The notes under the pieces are model-generated. The model saw nothing but the letters and a program-made list of their open reading frames with translations. It made no database searches and was not told the DNA's origin. From NCBI GenBank assembly GCA_030267565.1, contig BRXU01000023.1, forward strand, positions 1,029,001-1,093,000: 64,000 nucleotides of DNA, written 5' to 3'. Position 1 is the stretch's first letter. Each line of letters opens with the position of its first letter. Both the position numbers and the translations under genes were made by a program. This DNA comes from Pleodorina starrii. Taxonomy: Eukaryota > Chlorophyta > Chlorophyceae > Chlamydomonadales > Volvocaceae. Below, in pieces: positions 58,209 to 64,000 of the stretch.

Positions 58209-59686
58209 TCACACGCTCATGCGCACCATGACCCCCCCGTCCTGCTTCACCAGCACGGGATACACGGGCAGATCCACCGGGGTGACGGAGGCCTTGAGGG
58301 TGCGCAGCAGACCGCGCACGGGACTGCCGTCGGAGGGACACCACTTGAGGACCTTGCCTGCAAGAGGAGAAGGGGGGAGGGAGGGATTATGCAGCCGGGG
58401 GTTAGCTGGGGGTTTTAGGGTATGAAATCCCAGCGGGCCCTCACCGCGCGGCACGCCCGCGGCAGTCCCCTTCCCGGCGATGGCCCTCCCTGCCGTACAT
58501 CCGTACACCTACCTGTCTTGAGGTCGTACACGGTGCCGTCCAGCGGCGTCTCGATGGTGGGTCCCTCGGGGCCGTCCTCCAACTTGCCGTCAATCAGCGG
58601 GTACTGGTCTGCAAGGTCGTTGGAATGTAGAATTGATTCAGGTACCTACCGATAAATGAATAAATATACAGAATCATTTGCCACTGCCGGCCCCCAAACC
58701 CGCCAGCACCATGCCAGAGACACGGTCCCGGCCGTTCCCACCGCCATCGACAGCCGCCGCCCCGCGGACAGGACTCGGCAGCCCTCCTAGTGGCCCGGCC
58801 CGGCTATGTCGCCGCCGCGCCCTCTCCTTCCGTCAGCCCCCTGCCTATCCCGCAGTATCAGCACCTCCTTCCTGTTCTCCGGTAAAGACTAAAGAGGCGG
58901 GGTGCGGGTGGGCGTCTTACAAGCGGTTGAGAAGGCGTCCATGGCGTACAGCGTGTCCTTGAACATGTGCAGTACCACGGTCTTCTTGCTGCCCTGCGTG
59001 TATGCGGAAGTAAGGCACCGGACGGGAGGGGGGGCCGGGAGGCGGCGCGGCACGGCGCGGAGCGGGGCGGGTCGGGTTGGCAAGGTCAAGTGGGTCATAG
59101 AGGGCTCAGGGGATGAGGCAGAAGTGCGGCCGGGGACGCGTCTGAGTGTTGCCGTGGACGGGACAGCTGGTGAGGCAGACTCTTGCCACAACTCACAACG
59201 CACAACGGATGTCGGCCCCGGTGTACGGAGCTATTGCCTCCGCCAGGCAGTAGGCCGTGGTGCTAACTCGTATGAGGCTCTCGCAAGCGGCATATCGGTT
59301 CCAAAATTTGTGTCCCATCGCCGCAGTCCACGCGACCACCAGCGACTCGCCTTGAGCTCGCAGATTTTCCGCTTCTTGTCCCCGGCGAAGTCGCTGATGT
59401 TCGCGAGCTGAAACCAGTTCCCCTTTGACAGGTCCCGTTCAGGGTCGACAGGTCCAGTCACCGCTGCCACAGGGACCTCCTTCCGATTGTTGCCCAACTC
59501 CTCGGCCAAGTTAACTCGCTTCTTCGTCCGCGGTGCTGTGTAAACGCCGCTGCCGGAATCGTTAGACTTAGAACTATCTTTTTTTCCGGCCGTTTTGCCG
59601 AAGCCGGTTCCTGCGCGGCAGCATGTGGACTTGCGGTTCACTACTGTGGGACCGCGCTGTGCGCTTTGGAAAGTCGTGACCTTCAT
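58209..59686 (-). CDS. PSB33/TEF5-like Rieske-fold chloroplast protein without cluster ligands
   Basis: Exons: 59351-59686, 58921-58993, 58513-58608, 58209-58357; phases 0,1,1; 217 residues. The first intron has a GC donor (AAG|GCGAGT) with a normal CAG acceptor; the other two are GT-AG. The N-terminus (MKVTTFQSAQRGPTVVNRKS) looks like a chloroplast transit peptide. The domain reads GNWFQLANISDF, then LHMFKDTLYAMDAFSTA, ETPLDGTVYDLKTGKVLKW, and PVDLPVYPV. This order and spacing match the Rieske-like domain of plant PSB33 (Chlamydomonas TEF5), a thylakoid protein affecting photosystem II. The Rieske ligand motifs CxH and CPxHG are replaced (FSTAYQY; TPLDG), so no [2Fe-2S] cluster is expected, as also in PSB33. 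It lacks the C-terminal membrane part of PSB33, so it may be a short relative rather than the orthologue. Confidence 0.75.
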
Positions 59687-62600
59687 AGTGGCAGTGTTTT
59701 CAAGATATTTTAATCGCGGCTGGAAATGGTGACGGTTGACTTCCTTGCAACTTTTGTGTGGTCTGGATCAGTAATGGTCTCTAACGGAGCCTGGATTTGT
59801 CGTACAGTGCAGCGTTCAAGGCAATTCGCCTTTCGCTTCTGCATAAAATAACTGTGTGTACCACGAGGGTTGGGTGTTTCGGCGTGCGGTGGAATGACCG
59901 ACCCATGGGCGACCTCGACCAGGCCTCGACAGGTGGGCAGCACCGCTATTTCGCCTCCATACTTCCATACAGAGGACAGGTTCTAGCGTGCTTCTTCGGC
60001 CATTCTCCGCCTTGCATCTGATGCGAGCACCTTTGCTGCGCGGCCAGGCTGGCTTTATCAGGGGCAGGTTACCTATTGCGCAGATGCCACATAAAAGGGC
60101 TTGTACGTTCACGAATGCAAGGGACGCTGTACACTTTCTAATTCTCTTCTTTAGCAGCAGAAACTGTCACCAGTTCGCTCTTAGACCCTGGTGTGGCTAA
60201 GTCGTCATCGCCGTGCTGTTAGCAGCTGTTAATTACGGCCCGGAAAGCGCTGGAGGACGCAGCAGCACCAACATAGGGCTCAAGACGCAGCCCTTCTTCT
60301 GTGCTACTGAGACTGGAGATTGTGTGGGCGAGCATGAGACCTCCGTCGCCGCCATTTGTTACAAGTAATCTACCGCTAATACGATGTTGTGATGGGATCG
60401 AGTGCCATGCTGGCGACAGCCAGCATGAGCCTGCAACCCTCTCCGGAGCTTTTGCAAAGGCCCGCCCCAGCCACGCCCCGGCAGCCCGAGCCCCTTCCCC
60501 TGCGCTTCGTTCGCATCATGCATCGTTCGCACCATGCAAGGCAGCGCGTTTCTTAAATGCTATTGCACATTCCGTATTACGTATAATAGCTCATTGGACT
60601 GCACTGCTGCCTGAGCCGCCGCAACACATACACACGCGAAGTCGAAATCCCCACCGCGCAGCCACTCTCGCCGCTAGCCCATGCAGCAACCACATGCACC
60701 CGCGCACTCGTGTAAAGCCCGTAAACACCCAAATCGCGATTCCCGCCACAGCCACACCTACGCTCCGCCCCAAAACGCAACGCGCAGATGAATGATTAGA
60801 TCCCCACTCGCAGGCCTGTCTCCGTGTGCCCAGGGTGATTCATGTTTAAAAGGACTAGAATTTCGGCCGCCTGCCCCGGTCGAAGCCGCGGGTTGGACGA
60901 GCCTGGTTTCCAATACGAACGCGAGCGCCGCACCGCAACCACAGATCAAACCTTGACGCAACTCCACGCGCCAAAAACATTGAGTTCCCCGCTTGTGTGC
61001 GGTGGTTTTGTTGGTGAGTTTCATCCGCGCCTCGACCGCCGCCGTCGCCATTGAGATATGCCAACGCATGTACGACGTACGACAGTCGACGGATGGATGG
61101 ATCCGACATTGTTTCGTTTTCCCGGCAGGAGGACAGGCCTTGGGGACGGCACGCACCCCACACCACACCACACATCATTGTCATCATTATCGATGCACAC
61201 CTCCTGACCCTCCTTCCGAGGGGGTCTGAAGCTCACTGATAACCGCCACAAACCCTTACACCCTCACACACACCCATGATCCCACTCTCACGCGCAACGC
61301 CCGTCTGTATACAGGGGTTTCCTTCTCCTCCTTCTCGTTCTCCTTCTCGTTCTCCTTCTCGTTCTTCTTCTCCTCCAGGCCGGTGTCACGTGAAACAAAA
61401 TCGCACACGACCCAGGAACCAAAACGGCGACGCAGGCAGCAGCTTCAAGGGATCAGCAGCGTCCTCACGAACTCAGTACCCCGCTCTCCAACAACCGCAC
61501 GGCTGTGAGCCCCCGATCCGATCCGATCCAGTCCCGTCCAGACGCCCCAGAAACGAGCGCCCCCCTTCCGCCCCCACTCCATCCCACCCGTGTACATCCC
61601 CCACCAGTCCCTGCCCCCGCTCCAGGGCACTCCGCCATCCTCACCGCGACAGGGCAGGTAGATCCCTCCGCAATCAGCAGCAGCAGCTGCAGCTGCAGGG
61701 TCCGATCCCAGGTACACCGATACATGGAGGCGCGGAGGTGCGGCTCCGGAGAAGGGGCGGGGCCGGGACTGGTGCAGGGTCCGCGGATTGGGGACCGCCG
61801 GGTGTTGTCCGCAGTCATGGGGAGGTTCAGCGGGGCAGGCAGGCCCGTTGGGGGGAATGGCAGGCGGGCAACGAAGGGAACGCGGGTTGGTGAGACGACG
61901 GGGGTCGGTCGAGAGCCACTCCGCGAGATGTTGGACGAGAGTTGGACGAGCACCGCGGGGGCTGCTGCCCTACAGCAGTCCGAGCAACCCACTTGTACTT
62001 GTTATTATTAATCATTTGTTATTTATAAGAATTTAGGATAGCCCAGCTTCGACAGCTCCATGGTTGGCGGCGCCGAAGAGCCAGGCGGCGGCGTCGCGGG
62101 CGGTCGCGCGGGCTGGCGAGCGGGATTCGCGTGTCGTCCGCGCCGCGCCGCGACGGCCGCGACCGCCCTGAGCGGCGAGCGTGCCCGTGCGCGCATGCGG
62201 CGCCGTGCACGGCCCAAAGTGGGGATCCGTTCGCCACACAGCAGTTGTTGGAGCCCCTTGCGGACGGAAGGCGTCATCTTGAGCAGTAGTGCTGGGCGAG
62301 CGCAGTCGTGGTGGAACGGCGCCGTGCAACCCTAGTCCACCGACCAGCGGGCCGGTGGTTGGACCCACGCCCACGCCGTTCCCGTGGGAAGCGCGGGCGT
62401 CCCACCAACTGACAAGCCGTGACAAGCCGCCATTTCGACCCAAGATGCGGGGCAGTATTGCGTCTTTGCGTGGCTGAAATTCCGCGTATGTAGGTGAGCC
62501 AGGCCCCTTCCCGCTGCTGCCCGGGCCACAGAGCTGCCTGCGGTACGTTATTGTTGGCTCTGCGGCAGCATGGGCAATGGAGTGGAAGGTGCGGGGCATA

Positions 62601-64000
62601 TGTAATTTGCGAAACGAACCGTCATCAGTTGCAGCTTGCCCACTGGCTCTCTCCTCCGAACGGCCCATCAGGGGGTCGGGAGTTCAGTGACCTTTGCCAT
62701 GGCTACAACAGGTCTGACAGTCGCTACAGAGGCGCTACCGCGGCATGCTTAGATGCCAATATCAGTACAAAAAACTTCAGCTGCGCTACGAAGCGCCGCC
62801 AAATCACCCGGCGGCGGCCCCACACCCGTTTCACACTGTTTGGGCAGTTATTGCGCGCGCAACGACCTAGCAGCAACGGGAAACCGCCAATCCTTGCTTA
62901 CCTTTGGACAGCGGTCCTTCACCTCATGATGGGTAGGGATGTTGGCGACCGTCGCAGACGTTGCGACGACTGCCTCTTGAACGGCGTTCGGCACGGGGAC
63001 CAAAGCCAGGCAAACTGAAGTTGGCCTGACAAAGGGCAACTAGAGAGTATTCCTACACTGTTTTATATCGTTTCATCAGCAGTACGTGCATTACAGTCAT
63101 CACACGTGCCATTGATTCATATGTCGTTCCATCTGCAGTTGGACTTTTGTCGGCAACTGCCTTGCGTGAAATTCCGCTTGCAAAAATAGTCAGGATAACA
63201 TTATACAGTTGCCATGTACGTCGCTGAAAATGGCCTACTCCGCGAACTAACAGATCTAGCGTTGCAGGATCGCCAGGGCAGGTACCGCTACCGCTTGCAA
63301 CCCGATTCAAGCACCTCCAGACACGGAAAATGACATACTTTCTAAGGATAATTTATATTATTGGTAAAGTATTTTGTCAAAAATATTGGCCGTCTTTGCC
63401 CTCTTTGTCATTGTACTTCGCTTTTTTCATGTGGGAAATACACACGCAGCAAATCCTGCATATTTCACATATATGCTACTATGCCTTATGAGGAAAAGGG
63501 TTTTAGCTTTCAGAAAGCTGGATTGGGGCGGAGCCCCCGCACTGTCAGTACGGGACGTCTGCCGAGTGCAGCGAGGGCGGTTGGTACTTGGTGTAATAGG
63601 TGCTCACAATGGGCACGCCGGATGACCAGGAGGAATCTGGCAGACCATTTTGTCATAAGACACAGCCATCCGCGCCCGTTGAGACGTGTGTGTCGGTGTT
63701 GCTCGCGGCGCAAGGTTGGGGGGCCCACGCTGTCCCTACCTCAAGGTATTTCACAACTAGATCCAAACCCCAAACAAACTGGGCCTTCAAATTGCGCCTT
63801 AAGGCTCGTATCCTTGTCAAGGTCGGGGTCCCGGATGGGAGCACAGCGACGGCTCTACATTGGCCCAGCCAGTACCACACCGAACAGCAACAACAACGGC
63901 AATCACACAACTCGCTCGTGTGCGCTTGACTCTGTTGCCATATCCTGCACATGGTGATTTTAGGTCGTGGACTTTCCAGCGAAAGTTCTCGAGATGGCTG
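59687..64000. other. Right-end region without a supported gene
   Basis: Short open frames occur on both strands. The best is minus 62023-62277 (MTPSVRKGLQQLLCGERIPT..., ending MELSKLGYPKFL), which could be a terminal exon, but no family was recognised and no upstream exon could be joined. Upstream of 59686 lies the promoter of the PSB33-like gene. Confidence 0.45.

Noticed and set aside
1..64000. CRISPR arrays, bacterial operons or viral genes
   Set aside because: The tandem arrays lack unique spacers, the genes are intron-rich and eukaryotic, and no viral hallmark protein was recognised.

Overview
The window looks like nuclear DNA of a volvocine green alga (the Chlamydomonas/Volvox group). 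It is GC-rich, has many short GT-AG introns, and encodes secreted gametolysin-type (MEROPS M11) metalloproteinases with hydroxyproline-rich-glycoprotein tails full of PPSPPPPSP repeats. It also carries two genes for chloroplast proteins related to plant BASS4 and PSB33. The genus cannot be fixed from sequence alone. All gene models were built by eye, using splice sites, reading-frame phase and comparison between paralogues.

Left and centre (1-45.6 kb): five paralogous M11 metalloproteinase genes lie head-to-tail on the minus strand. Their spans are 1-1027 (cut by the left edge), 9671-17959, 23859-27984, 31822-35816 and 40886-45599. The four complete ones share five exons and the same intron phases (1,0,1,0): signal peptide; N-terminal domain with a low-complexity linker; start of the catalytic domain (YYDTCSY); zinc site (HExxHxxGxxH); and a C-terminal domain with a [10 protein letters not shown] metal-binding-like motif followed by a proline-rich tail. 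Tail length is very variable, up to about 1,200 residues in the second gene. The fifth gene has an apparent one-base frameshift in its tail. The spacers between genes are 3.8-8.6 kb and hold tandem repeats, microsatellites, a foldback element and two tRNA-like stretches.

Right (45.6-64 kb): a plus-strand gene (from 48274) encodes a CZIB/DUF866-family protein that has lost both CXXC zinc motifs. It converges on a 12-exon minus-strand gene (50843-56652) for a BASS4-like plastid cotransporter. One BASS4 intron is filled by a 19-bp minisatellite whose every unit contains a splice-donor sequence. Next, a 4-exon minus-strand gene (58209-59686) encodes a PSB33/TEF5-like Rieske-fold protein without iron-sulfur ligands and with a GC-AG intron. 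From 59.7 kb to the right edge no gene could be supported.

How the genes work together: the M11 array most likely encodes extracellular proteases acting on the cell wall or extracellular matrix, with the proline-rich tails anchoring them there. The BASS4-like and PSB33-like genes are both expected to act in the plastid but need not be functionally linked to each other or to the array.
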